NCBI RefSeq assembly: GCF_042683405.1
Contig: NZ_JBHUJS010000010.1
Span: forward strand, 1 to 64,000
DNA from: Telluria sp042683405
GTDB lineage: Bacteria; Pseudomonadota; Gammaproteobacteria; Burkholderiales; Burkholderiaceae_D
Direction: 5' to 3'
DNA length: 64,000 nt
The notes beneath the pieces were generated by a model. That model saw nothing but the letters and a program-made list of their open reading frames with translations, had not been told where the DNA came from and did no database searches. This document shows positions 24,104 through 32,525 of this stretch, piece after piece. A program made the position numbers and the translations under genes. How positions within the stretch are numbered: position 1 is the first letter of the stretch; each line of letters starts with the position of its first letter.

Positions 24104-24484
24104 ATGGCGACCGGCGCGAAAACGCTGCCGCTGGTGTATTCGTGCTCCGGCTGTTCCAGCGCGGCGCAGCTGGCCAACCACGTGGCGCTCCGCCTGGATC
24201 GCATGCAGGCCGCGGAGATGAGCTGTATCGCCGGCGTGGGCGGGGACGTCGCGCCGCTGGTCAAGGTGGCGCAGTCGGGCCGCACCATCCTTGCCATCGA
24301 CGGCTGCGCGATGGCATGCGCGCGCCAGTGCCTGTCTCGCCAGGGCGTCACGCCCGACCACCACCTGCAGCTGGGCGAACTCGGTGTCAAGAAAAAGAAG
24401 CACGAGGATTTCGACGGCGCGCAGGCCGACGTGGTGCTGGGCGCCGCGCTGTCGTTGCTCGGCGCACGTCCGGGTAAGCCCTAG
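24104..24484 (+). CDS. DGC-domain putative zinc-binding protein
   Basis: A 126-residue cytoplasmic protein with the DGC signature at 66-68 (LAIDGCAMACARQCL) and further cysteines Cys14, Cys17, Cys41, Cys72 and Cys76, enough to bind zinc or an iron-sulfur cluster. DGC proteins have no proven function but often accompany anaerobic or metal genes. Its place 10 bp after ubiT indicates co-expression with anaerobic quinone synthesis. Its stop overlaps that of the convergent histidine kinase gene (shared CTAG at 24481-24484). Confidence 0.85.
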   Translation: MATGAKTLPLVYSCSGCSSAAQLANHVALRLDRMQAAEMSCIAGVGGDVAPLVKVAQSGRTILAIDGCAMACARQCLSRQGVTPDHHLQLGELGVKKKKHEDFDGAQADVVLGAALSLLGARPGKP

Positions 24485-27360
24485 GGCAGGCGCCTGCCGC
24501 CGGACAGGATCTCGGCGATCGCGGCCGGCTCCACCGGCTTGACGAAGAAGTAGTCGAAACCTGCTTCCACCGCCAGCGCCTTGTCCGATTCCTGGCCGTA
24601 GCCGGTGATCGCGACCAGCAGGGCATCGCTGGCTGCATCCGTGGCGCGCAGCTGCCGCGCCAGTTCGTTGCCGTCCATGCCGGGCAAGCCGATATCGAGC
24701 AGGAACACGTCGAAGGTGTCGGCCTGCGCCAGGGCGAGCGCTTCGAACGCGCTGTGGCGCACCGACACGGTGTGGCCGCACGCCTCCAGGTACATGGCCA
24801 GCATCTGCGCGCCGTCGACGTTATCGTCGACCAGCATGATGCGCTGCGCTTCGGCCGCCGCGGCGGACCGCTGCATTCCCGCGTCGGTGTCCGTGTCGAG
24901 GTCGGGCGTCGCGGCCGGCAGGCGCACCACGAACTCGCTGCCCTGTCCCAGGCCCGGGCTGCTGGCCGACACGGTGCCGCCATGCAGTTCCACCAGCGTA
25001 CGCACCAGCGCCAGGCCGATCCCAAGCCCGCCCTGGGTGCGGTCCGGCGTGCGCTCCGCCTGCGCGAACAGCTCGAACACATGCGGCAGCAGCCCGGCCG
25101 CCATGCCCATGCCGTTGTCGCTCACTTTCAGCAGTATCTGTGACCCCGGGGTCTCGAGCGTAACCTTGATGGTGCCTTCCTCGGGCGTGTACTTGGCCGC
25201 GTTGTTCAGGAGGTTGGCCAGCACCTGCACCAGCCGCTTGTAGTCGCCTTCCACCAGCGCCGCGCCGGACGGCGTCTCCACCGTGCAGCGATGGCGGCGC
25301 GCCTCGATCAGCGGACGCACCTGCTCCACCGCGTCGGCGACCACGTGGCGCACGTCCACGCTGCCCAGTTCCAGCCCCACCAGGCCACTGGTGACGCGCG
25401 AGACGTCGAGCAGGTCGTCCACCAGGCCGGTCATGTGGCGTACCTGGCGCGAGATGATGTCGGCAGTGGTGGAGACCCGCGATGGCGGCACGCCCGGCAG
25501 CCTGAGCAGCTCGGCGGCGGCGCTGATCGGCGCCAGCGGATTGCGCAGTTCGTGCGCGAGCATGGCGAGGAACTGGTCCTTGCGGCGGTCCGCCAGCATC
25601 AGCGCTTCCTCGGCGCGCACGCGTTCGATCGCTGCCCACATGCGCCCGGCGGCATCCTCGACCAGCGCCACGTCGTCCGGGTGCCAGATGCGCGGCTCGG
25701 CGGACGCCACGATCAGGCACGCGATCAGGGCGCCGTGGCGCGTATGCGGCACCACGATGGCGGCATGGGCATCGATCTGCTCGAAGGTCGGCCAGACGTC
25801 CGGCGCGCCCGTGCGCGGGTCGTTGCGCATGTCCGCGCTGGTCCAGGTGGCGCCGGCTTCGAGCGTGGCGAAGTTCGCGCTCCCGAATGCCGCCGCGGGA
25901 TAGGTGCCGAGCAGCTCGGCCACCGATCCGTCGGTGTAGTTGGAATGGAAGGCGAGGGTCTGCTGCTCGCAGTCGTAGTTGCCGCAGACGACCCGCGCCA
26001 CCCCGAGGTGGCGGCCCACCAGTTCCGTCGTGGTCTGGAAGATGCGCGACGTATCGGACAGCGCGCGCAGGCGGTCCGTCAGGTTCAGCTGGAACGACTG
26101 GCGCGCTTCGGCGCGCTGCAGGCCGAACTGGGTACGCATGCGCGCCGTCACGTCCACCGTCACCCCACGCATGGCCACCGGCGCGCCCATCGCATCGCGC
26201 CGCACCTTGCCGTGCACGTCCAGCCAGATCGTTTCACCGTTGTCGGGCCGGCGGTAGGTGATGACTTCCTGGTACGACCCGCTGGATTCGATCGCATCGG
26301 CGTAGGCGCGCTTGAGGCGCTCGACGTCCTGCTCCGGAAGCGATTGCCAGATGTCCGACATCTGCACCACATCGGTGCCAAGGATTTCGCGTGCATTGGC
26401 CGAGAAGCTCGCCCTGCCGCTGGCCAGCTCCCACTCCCAGATCAGCATGCGCGCCGCGCCCATCCCTTCGCGCAGGCGTTCCTCGGCGGCGGCGCGCTGC
26501 TCTTCCGCGCGGGCGCGGTCCACGGCGTTGCGCACCCGCTCGGCCACCTCCTGCAGCAGCGCCACTTCGTCGGTGGTCCAGTTGCGCGGCTTGTCGTCGA
26601 ACGCCAGCAGCACGTGGCCGCCGGCGCCACCCTGGTCGCCGGCGGGAACGGCGATCAGTCCGCGCGCATCCTCGCCGCTCCAGGCCGGGTCTGCCTGCGC
26701 GTCGGCCAGCACCACGGTGCGATCCAGGCGCAGGTGCTCGCGATACTCGGCGCGCGACAGTTGCATGTGCCCGGCCAGCATGGCCGTCGCGGTGTCGGTG
26801 ACTTCGCGCACGCTGTCCAGCAGGCGCAGGCTGTCGGCCAGCTCGAGCTGGAATTCGCGGCGCCGCTGGATGTTCAGGCGCGCCGTGGTTTCGAAAATTG
26901 CGCAGTAGGCCCCGCCCACCCGGCCGTCGTCGACACGCACCGGGGAGTAGGCGAGGGTGAAGGTGCTTTCGTAGACGCCGTCGGCGCGCCGGAACGTGCG
27001 CCTGACGTCTTCGCCAAGGATGGATTCCCCTTGCAAGGTGCGCTCGATCAGCGGGCGCACGTGCGGCCACAGCTCCGGCCAGACCTGCTGGAGCGGCTCG
27101 CCCAGCGCGGCCGGGTGGCGGTCCGTCAGCAGGTACGCGTAGGCGTCGTTATAGAAAAAGTGGTGCTGCGGGCCCCACGCCACGAACATCGGGAAGCGCG
27201 AACCCAGGATCAGCGAAATGGTATTGCGCAGCGCGGCCGGCCATGCGGCGGATGGCCCGAGCGGGCTCCCGGCCCAGTCGACCTGGCGGAACCGGGCGCG
27301 GACTTCTCCCGCGCCCTCGAACAGGGCGTCCTCTGGCACCGGACTGGCGGCGGCTGCCAC
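24481..27360 (-). CDS. Hybrid sensor histidine kinase with PAS/GAF sensors and receiver
   Basis: A 959-residue soluble hybrid kinase. Order: PAS-like domain (about 35-160), short GAF-like region (170-285), PAS (300-405), GAF (425-580), HisKA with His603 in LAHELRNPL, HATPase (700-815, N box LLNNAAKY and GGLGIGL), and receiver (840-955) with phospho-acceptor Asp889 in LLDIGLPG. No membrane segment is visible, so it senses a cytoplasmic signal. No cognate regulator gene is adjacent. ubiK lies 10 bp upstream on the same strand. The ligand cannot be told. Confidence 0.9.
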   Translation of the reverse strand: MAAAASPVPEDALFEGAGEVRARFRQVDWAGSPLGPSAAWPAALRNTISLILGSRFPMFVAWGPQHHFFYNDAYAYLLTDRHPAALGEPLQQVWPELWPHVRPLIERTLQGESILGEDVRRTFRRADGVYESTFTLAYSPVRVDDGRVGGAYCAIFETTARLNIQRRREFQLELADSLRLLDSVREVTDTATAMLAGHMQLSRAEYREHLRLDRTVVLADAQADPAWSGEDARGLIAVPAGDQGGAGGHVLLAFDDKPRNWTTDEVALLQEVAERVRNAVDRARAEEQRAAAEERLREGMGAARMLIWEWELASGRASFSANAREILGTDVVQMSDIWQSLPEQDVERLKRAYADAIESSGSYQEVITYRRPDNGETIWLDVHGKVRRDAMGAPVAMRGVTVDVTARMRTQFGLQRAEARQSFQLNLTDRLRALSDTSRIFQTTTELVGRHLGVARVVCGNYDCEQQTLAFHSNYTDGSVAELLGTYPAAAFGSANFATLEAGATWTSADMRNDPRTGAPDVWPTFEQIDAHAAIVVPHTRHGALIACLIVASAEPRIWHPDDVALVEDAAGRMWAAIERVRAEEALMLADRRKDQFLAMLAHELRNPLAPISAAAELLRLPGVPPSRVSTTADIISRQVRHMTGLVDDLLDVSRVTSGLVGLELGSVDVRHVVADAVEQVRPLIEARRHRCTVETPSGAALVEGDYKRLVQVLANLLNNAAKYTPEEGTIKVTLETPGSQILLKVSDNGMGMAAGLLPHVFELFAQAERTPDRTQGGLGIGLALVRTLVELHGGTVSASSPGLGQGSEFVVRLPAATPDLDTDTDAGMQRSAAAAEAQRIMLVDDNVDGAQMLAMYLEACGHTVSVRHSAFEALALAQADTFDVFLLDIGLPGMDGNELARQLRATDAASDALLVAITGYGQESDKALAVEAGFDYFFVKPVEPAAIAEILSGGRRLP

Positions 27361-27370
27361 GCGCTTGGGG

Positions 27371-27619
27371 TTACGGCTCTTGGGGTGCGAGTCGCGCTTC
27401 CAGCTCGGCGATGCGCAGTTCCAGCGCTTCGAGGCGTGAGCGGGTCTTGGCCAGTACCTGCGCCTGGATGTCGAATTCCTCGCGGGTGACCAGGTCGAGC
27501 TTGGAGAAGCCCTGGGTCATCATCGCCTTGACGTTCTTTTCAATGTCCTTGGCGGGCGAGTTTTCGATCACCTGGTTGATCTTGCCCTGCAGGTCGTTGA
27601 AGAAGCTGTTCATGTCCAT
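27371..27619 (-). CDS. ubiK: UbiK/YqiC family ubiquinone biosynthesis accessory factor
   Basis: An 82-residue protein of the BMFP/UbiK family: amphipathic N-terminal helix (FFNDLQGKINQVIENSP), middle segment KNVKAMMTQGFSKLDLVTREEFD, and a C-terminal coiled coil (LEALELRIAELEARL) that trimerises. UbiK supports aerobic ubiquinone synthesis with UbiJ. Start 27619 follows AGGA closely; a second in-frame ATG is at 27613. It lies opposite the torF promoter region, so sigma-54 and NtrC sites for torF overlap its upstream sequence. Confidence 0.88.
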   Translation of the reverse strand: MDMNSFFNDLQGKINQVIENSPAKDIEKNVKAMMTQGFSKLDLVTREEFDIQAQVLAKTRSRLEALELRIAELEARLAPQEP

Positions 27620-27634
27620 AGTGTCCTTTCGGCC

Positions 27635-27668
27635 GCACTGTTGCGGTGCAGCGGCCTTCATTTGGTGC
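27635..27668 (+). promoter_or_regulatory. Probable NtrC-binding sites
   Basis: GCACT-GTTGC-GGTGC (27635-27649) fits the NtrC palindrome GCACY-N5-GGTGC. A weaker copy GCCTT-CATTT-GGTGC follows at 27654-27668. They lie about 70-105 bp upstream of the predicted start of the torF operon, the normal enhancer distance. Confidence 0.65.
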
Positions 27669-27712
27669 GTCGCAGGATGCCGCGTTCCCTGTGGAGCGCG
27701 CGCGGACTGCGC

Positions 27713-27728
27713 TGGCACGACTCCTGCT
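27713..27728 (+). promoter_or_regulatory. Sigma-54 promoter of torF-glnK-amtB
   Basis: TGGCACG-ACTC-CTGCT matches the sigma-54 consensus TGGCACG-N4-TTGCW with one change; the GG and GC elements have the required 10-bp spacing. Transcription should start near 27739, about 50 bp before torF. Confidence 0.85.
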
Positions 27729-27790
27729 AAACGGTATGTGGATGCTTTCGCATGCCAGCCACGATTGTAATCAAAACTCAAGGAGAGGTG

Positions 27791-28522
27791 ATGAATACGA
27801 TGATGCTCCGTATGCTACCGCTGGGATTGCTGGTGCCGGGATGGTGCGCCAGCCCTGCCATGGCGCAGGACACGCCGCCGACGCAGCTCAGTTTCAATGC
27901 GTCTCTCGCCAGCGACTACCGCTATCGCGGCAATTCCCAGTCGCGGCTGCGGCCGGCACTGCAGGGCGGAGCGGACCTGGTGCACAACCCAAGCGGCCTG
28001 TACGTGGGCGCCTGGCTGTCCGGCATTCGCTGGATTGCCGATGCGGGCGGCGAGTCGCGCACCGAAATGGATGTCTACGCCGGCAAGCGCGGCACCGTGG
28101 GCCGGTTCAGCTATGACGCCGGCGTGCTGGCCTACGTCTACCCGTCCAGCGCGCTCGCGACCAACCCGAACACGCGCGAAGTGTACGTCCAGGGCGGCTA
28201 CGGCCCGGTCACCGTCAAGTATTCGCATGCGTACAGCAACCTGTTCGGCACGCCCGACAGCAAGCACAGCGGCTACCTCGACCTCGGCGCCAGCTTTCCG
28301 CTGCGCGGCGGGCTGGTGCTGAACCTGCACGCCGGCCGCCAGCGCGTCAACGGGCATGGCGCGCTCAGCTACAACGACTACCGGGCAGGCCTCACCAAGA
28401 CCATCGGGCCCGCTTCGGTCTCGCTTTCCGTGGTCGGCACCGATACCGGGAGCTACACCGGACCCGGCGGACGCAACCTCGGCAAGACCGGGCTGGTCCT
28501 GACCGCCACCACCACCTTCTAG
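27791..28522 (+). CDS. TorF family putative porin
   Basis: A 243-residue outer-membrane protein: signal peptide to about residue 25 (PAMA) then an alternating-strand barrel with the family opening LSFNASLASDYRYRGNSQS and closing TGLVLTATTTF. Family members form channels of unknown specificity. It is first in an operon with glnK (12 bp downstream) and amtB under a sigma-54 promoter, so it may let ammonium or small nitrogen compounds cross the outer membrane under nitrogen limitation (inference). AGGAGAGG precedes the start. Confidence 0.88.
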   Translation: MNTMMLRMLPLGLLVPGWCASPAMAQDTPPTQLSFNASLASDYRYRGNSQSRLRPALQGGADLVHNPSGLYVGAWLSGIRWIADAGGESRTEMDVYAGKRGTVGRFSYDAGVLAYVYPSSALATNPNTREVYVQGGYGPVTVKYSHAYSNLFGTPDSKHSGYLDLGASFPLRGGLVLNLHAGRQRVNGHGALSYNDYRAGLTKTIGPASVSLSVVGTDTGSYTGPGGRNLGKTGLVLTATTTF

Positions 28523-28534
28523 GAGACCCCGCGC

Positions 28535-28873
28535 ATGAAACTCATCACCGCCATCATCAAGCCGTTCAAGCTGGACGAAGTGAGGGAAGCCCTGTCGGAC
28601 ATCAACGTCCAGGGCATTACCGTGACCGAAGTGAAGGGCTTCGGACGCCAGAAAGGGCACACCGAGTTGTACCGGGGCGCCGAATACATCGTCGACTTCC
28701 TGCCCAAGACCAAGATCGAGGCCGCGGTGGACGACGGCCTGGCCGAGCTGGCCATCGAGACCATCGAAAAGGCGGCGCGCACCGGCAAGATCGGCGACGG
28801 CAAGATCTTCGTGACCAACATCGAGCACGTGGTGCGCATCCGCACTGGTGAAACCGGCAACGACGCACTGTGA
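28535..28873 (+). CDS. glnK: P-II nitrogen regulatory protein GlnK
   Basis: A 112-residue trimeric signal protein that blocks AmtB when nitrogen is plentiful and is uridylylated at Tyr51 (RGAEYIVDFLPK) when it is scarce. T-loop, B-loop (TGKIGDGKIFV) and the C-terminal signature are intact, as is the K(I/L)xxxxKPFKL opening. It is named glnK rather than glnB because it directly precedes amtB (11 bp) under a sigma-54 promoter. Confidence 0.95.
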   Translation: MKLITAIIKPFKLDEVREALSDINVQGITVTEVKGFGRQKGHTELYRGAEYIVDFLPKTKIEAAVDDGLAELAIETIEKAARTGKIGDGKIFVTNIEHVVRIRTGETGNDAL

Positions 28874-28884
28874 GGAGAGCATCC

Positions 28885-30393
28885 ATGAGCACACATTTCG
28901 CGTACTGGCTGCGCATGCTGGTTCTGGCGGCGGTGGCCGCGTTCGCGCTGCAGGGCGCCGGCCCGGCGAGCGCGGCGCCGCCTGCCGATGCGGTGGCGGC
29001 AGCTGGGCAAACCGTCGCACCCGCCCCCGCCGCTGCACCGGCGCAGGAGGCCGTCGTGGTCAAGCCCATCCCGGCCAAGGGCGATACCGCCTGGATGTTC
29101 GTCTCGACCCTGCTGGTCATCATGATGGCGATCCCCGGGCTGGCGCTGTTCTACGGCGGCCTGGTGCGTTCCAAGAACATGGTGTCGGTGCTGCTGCAGG
29201 TGCTGATGATCTTCTCGGTCGTGATCGTGCTGTGGTTCGCGTACGGCTACTCGCTCGCGTTCACCGCCGGTTCGCCCTTCATCGGCTCGCTCGACCGGCT
29301 GTTCCTGGCCGGGATCTGGGACCCGGCCAGCGGCGCGTTCAGCTACGCGGCCACGTTCAGCAAGGGCGTCGTGATCCCCGAGTTCATCTTCGTCGCGTTC
29401 CAGGGCGCGTTCGCGGCCATCACCTGCGGCCTGGTCGTGGGCGCATTCGCCGAGCGCGCACGCTTTTCGGCGATCCTGCTGTTCACGGCGCTCTGGTTCA
29501 CCTTCGGCTACCTGCCGGTCGCCCACATGGTGTGGTTCTGGGCCGGCCCGGATGCGATCACCGATGCGGCGACGCTTGCCGCCACCACGGACGGCGCGGG
29601 CTGGCTGTGGCAGATGGGCGCGCTCGATTTCGCGGGCGGCACCGTGGTGCACATCAACGCCGCCGTCGCAGGCCTGGTCGGCTCGGTCGTCATCGGAAAG
29701 CGCATCGGTTACGGACGCGAATCGATGGCGCCGCATTCACTGGCGCTGACCATGGTGGGCGCCTCGCTGCTGTGGGTGGGCTGGTTCGGCTTTAACGCAG
29801 GCTCCGCGCTGGAGGCGAACGACATCGCGGCGCTGGCCTTCATCAACACGCTGCTGGCGACTGCCGCCGCCACCGTGTCGTGGGTGATCGGCGAATGGAC
29901 GGCCAAGGGCAAGCCTTCGCTGCTGGGTGCCGCGTCGGGCGCCGTGTCGGGACTGGTCGCGATCACGCCGGCATGCGGCTTTGTCGGGCCGGGCGGGGCG
30001 CTGGCGATCGGCCTGGTGGGCGGGCTGGCCTGCCTGTGGGGCGTGAATGGGCTCAAGCGCATGATCGGTGCGGACGATTCGCTCGATGTGTTCGGCGTGC
30101 ACGGCGTGGGCGGCATCGTTGGCGCGCTGCTGACCGGAGTTTTCGCCGCGCCCGGGCTGGGCGGGCAGGGCATCTTCGACTACGTGGCCAACCAGGCGTC
30201 GGCCGAGTACTCGATCGCGGGGCAACTGCTCACGCAGGCCAAGGCGGTGGGCGTCACGGTGGTGTGGTCGGCGCTGGTCGCATACATCGCCTACAAAGTG
30301 GCGGACGTGCTGCTGGGCTTGCGCGTGCCGGAGGAAGAGGAGCGCGAAGGGCTGGACATCACCAGCCATGGCGAGTCGGCATACCACGCGTAA
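28885..30393 (+). CDS. amtB: Ammonium transporter AmtB
   Basis: A 502-residue ammonium channel. An N-terminal signal-like helix and an Ala/Pro-rich linker (about residues 1-60) precede 11 membrane helices. The conserved pore histidines are His256 (GGTVVHINAAVAGLVG) and His406 (FGVHGVGGIVGALLTG); the AMT signature around DFAGG is present. Start 28885 follows GAGGAGAG. It ends the torF-glnK-amtB operon and is convergent with the zinc-finger gene. The trimeric channel would be closed by the GlnK made from the same transcript. Confidence 0.95.
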   Translation: MSTHFAYWLRMLVLAAVAAFALQGAGPASAAPPADAVAAAGQTVAPAPAAAPAQEAVVVKPIPAKGDTAWMFVSTLLVIMMAIPGLALFYGGLVRSKNMVSVLLQVLMIFSVVIVLWFAYGYSLAFTAGSPFIGSLDRLFLAGIWDPASGAFSYAATFSKGVVIPEFIFVAFQGAFAAITCGLVVGAFAERARFSAILLFTALWFTFGYLPVAHMVWFWAGPDAITDAATLAATTDGAGWLWQMGALDFAGGTVVHINAAVAGLVGSVVIGKRIGYGRESMAPHSLALTMVGASLLWVGWFGFNAGSALEANDIAALAFINTLLATAAATVSWVIGEWTAKGKPSLLGAASGAVSGLVAITPACGFVGPGGALAIGLVGGLACLWGVNGLKRMIGADDSLDVFGVHGVGGIVGALLTGVFAAPGLGGQGIFDYVANQASAEYSIAGQLLTQAKAVGVTVVWSALVAYIAYKVADVLLGLRVPEEEEREGLDITSHGESAYHA

Positions 30394-30421
30394 TACGGAC
30401 GCGCTCCCCGGCTCCGCCCGG

Positions 30422-30766
30422 TCAATCGAAGTCGAACAGCTCGCCCAGGAAGCCCTCGCGCTTCTTCTTCTTGTGATAGCCGTGATGCGGATGCGGGTAG
30501 CCGTGCTGGTGCTGCGGCGGCTGGTGCTGCGCCTGCTGGTGCTGCGGGTACGGGGTCTGCGGCGGGGGCGTGTGTCCCCAGCCGGTTCCCGGCGCCGGCG
30601 CTGCCGCGGCCGGCGCGGCGGCGGGCTGTCCCATCGAGCGCTCGATGATCTTGTCCAGCTCACCGCGGTCGAGCCAGACCCCGCGGCAGTTCGGGCAATA
30701 GTCGATTTCGATGCCCTGGCGGTCGGACATCAGAAGCTGCACGTTCTTGCAGACTGGGCATTCCAT
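30422..30766 (-). CDS. TFIIB-type zinc-ribbon protein
   Basis: A 114-residue protein with an N-terminal zinc ribbon (Cys3, Cys6, Cys24, Cys27; MECPVC and CPNCRGVWLDRGELDKI), an Ala/Pro linker, a Gln/His/Pro-rich segment (residues 73-102) and a basic patch HKKKKREGFLGELFDFD at the C-terminus. The zf-TFIIB domain family is common and of unknown function. The His-rich segment may bind metal as well. Start 30766 has GGAG upstream. Confidence 0.85.
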   Translation of the reverse strand: MECPVCKNVQLLMSDRQGIEIDYCPNCRGVWLDRGELDKIIERSMGQPAAAPAAAAPAPGTGWGHTPPPQTPYPQHQQAQHQPPQHQHGYPHPHHGYHKKKKREGFLGELFDFD

Positions 30767-30822
30767 TCTTATCTCCTTGAAGCGGTCGCCGGCCACGTGC
30801 CGGCGTTGCCATTCATTCTAGG

Positions 30823-30892
30823 CCAGAAATGGGGACAGACCCAGAAATGGGGACAGACCCCATTTCCGAAAAATGGGGTCTGTCCCCATTTC
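30823..30892. repeat. GGGGACAG-type tandem and inverted repeat
   Basis: An 18-bp unit (30823-30840) is repeated directly at 30841-30858. The second unit starts a perfect 22-bp inverted repeat (30844-30865 with 30871-30892, five-base loop). Each arm is itself a small palindrome (AAATGGGG / CCCCATTT). It lies in the gap between the zinc-ribbon gene and gshA. The same sequence recurs at 59144-59200. Confidence 0.9.
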
Positions 30893-31013
30893 CGGGCTGG
30901 TATCATGCCGGTGGGTGGGGATGAACCGAAATGATTGCACTGAGGCCTTTTAATCGACCAATCCGGCCCGATATGTGTGTTTGATAACTGACAGACCCTA
31001 AGGACGCAACTGC

Positions 31014-32312
31014 ATGGTTCCCCATCTCGCCACGGCCCTGACCGGCCCGTTGCTCGACCTGGAAAAGAAAATCCTCGAAGCCACGCCGGCCATCGAACGC
31101 TGGTTCCGCCTCGAGTGGCAGGAACATACCCCGCCGTTCTACGCCTCGGTTGACCTGCGCAACGCCGGTTTCAAGCTGGCGCCGGTGGACACCAACCTGT
31201 TCCCGGGCGGATTCCACCACCTGGCCACCGAGATGCTGCCGCTGGCGGTGCAGGCGGCGATGGCCGCGATCGACAAGTACTGCCCCGATGCGCGCAACCT
31301 GCTGGTGATCCCGGAAACCCGTCCCTGCGGCGCGTCCTACCTGCAGAACCTGGCCCGCCTGATGCAGATCTTCCGCCAGACCGGCCTGCACGTGCGTTTC
31401 GGCTCGCTCGACCCGGAGATCACCCAGCCGACGCCGCTGGCGCTGCCTGACGGGAACATGCTGGTGGTCGAGCCGCTGGTGCGCTCGCCCAACGGCCGCC
31501 GCCTCGGCCTGGCCGACTTCGATCCGTGCACCATCCTGCTGAACAACGACCTGTCGGTCGGCATCCCGCCGATCCTGGAAAACCTGCACGAGCAGGCGGT
31601 GCTCCCGGCCCTGCACGCCGGCTGGGCGATTCGCCGCAAGAGCAACCACTTCACCGCCTATGACGAGGTGGCCAAGAAGTTCGGCAAGCTGATCGGCGTG
31701 GACCCGTGGATGATCAATCCCTTCCACGCCCAGTGCGCGAACGTGAACCTGGAGGAGAACGACGGCGTCGAATGCCTGGCCGACAGCGTCTCGCAGGTGC
31801 TCTCCAAGATCAAGAAGAAGTACAAGGAATACGGCATGCGCGAGCTCAAGCCGTTCGTGATCGTCAAGCCCGAGCAGGGCACCTGCGGCACCGGCATCTG
31901 GACCATCCGCGACGCCAGCGAGATCCGCGACCTGGCCGCGCGCCGCGCCGCGATGCCGCGCCTGAAGGGCGGCGCCCCCGTGTCGGAGATGATCGTGCAG
32001 GAAGGGGTGCCGACCTTCGAGAGCATCGAGGACGCGGTGGCCGAGCCGGTGGTGTACATGATCGACCGCTACGTGGTGGGCGGCTTCTACCGCATCCACG
32101 CGGAGAAGGGCGTGGACCAGAACCTGAATGCGCCCGGCTCCAAGTTCGTGCCGCTGGCGTTCGCGCAGCAGCATGCGGTGCCGGACCTCAAGGCCCAGCC
32201 GGGAACCGCCGCCCCGAACCGCTTCTACGTATACGGCGTGGTGGCGCGGCTGGCGCTGCTGGCCGCCTCCCTCGAGCTGGAGCGCACCGACCCCAATCCC
32301 GAGGTCTACTAG
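31014..32312 (+). CDS. gshA: Glutamate-cysteine ligase (proteobacterial gshA type)
   Basis: A 432-residue enzyme for the first step of glutathione synthesis, joining glutamate and cysteine with ATP. It belongs to the family found in Acidithiobacillus and betaproteobacteria, not the E. coli GshA type; marks include YASVDLRNAGFKLAPVDTNL, NPFHAQCANVNLEENDGVE and VKPEQGTCGTGIWT. Cytoplasmic. gshB follows after a repeat-rich 213-bp gap. AAGGA precedes the ATG. Confidence 0.93.
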   Translation: MVPHLATALTGPLLDLEKKILEATPAIERWFRLEWQEHTPPFYASVDLRNAGFKLAPVDTNLFPGGFHHLATEMLPLAVQAAMAAIDKYCPDARNLLVIPETRPCGASYLQNLARLMQIFRQTGLHVRFGSLDPEITQPTPLALPDGNMLVVEPLVRSPNGRRLGLADFDPCTILLNNDLSVGIPPILENLHEQAVLPALHAGWAIRRKSNHFTAYDEVAKKFGKLIGVDPWMINPFHAQCANVNLEENDGVECLADSVSQVLSKIKKKYKEYGMRELKPFVIVKPEQGTCGTGIWTIRDASEIRDLAARRAAMPRLKGGAPVSEMIVQEGVPTFESIEDAVAEPVVYMIDRYVVGGFYRIHAEKGVDQNLNAPGSKFVPLAFAQQHAVPDLKAQPGTAAPNRFYVYGVVARLALLAASLELERTDPNPEVY

Positions 32313-32320
32313 GCACGGAA

Positions 32321-32468
32321 GGGGACTGTCCCCGCAGGGGACCGTCCCCGGCTTTTTACCGTCCGTAGCCAGTAGCCAGTCTATGCTGAAAAGCTGGGGA
32401 CGGTCCCTTTCAGGGACAGTCCCCCTCTCAAGCTGGGGACGGTCCCTTCCAGGGACAGTCCCCCTCTC
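32321..32468. repeat. Three GGGGAC-GTCCCC hairpin units between gshA and gshB
   Basis: Unit 1: GGGGACTGTCCCC and GGGGACCGTCCCC around GCA (32321-32349), followed by a T run, so it could terminate gshA. Units 2 and 3 are 39-bp tandem copies (32391-32429, 32430-32468) differing at one base, each folding as a 13-bp stem with a 1-bp mismatch. Confidence 0.88.
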
Positions 32469-32525
32469 CGGCGGGCTGTGGCGTTTCCAGCTAAAATCAG
32501 GTTGATAACGCCATTGGAACCTCCC

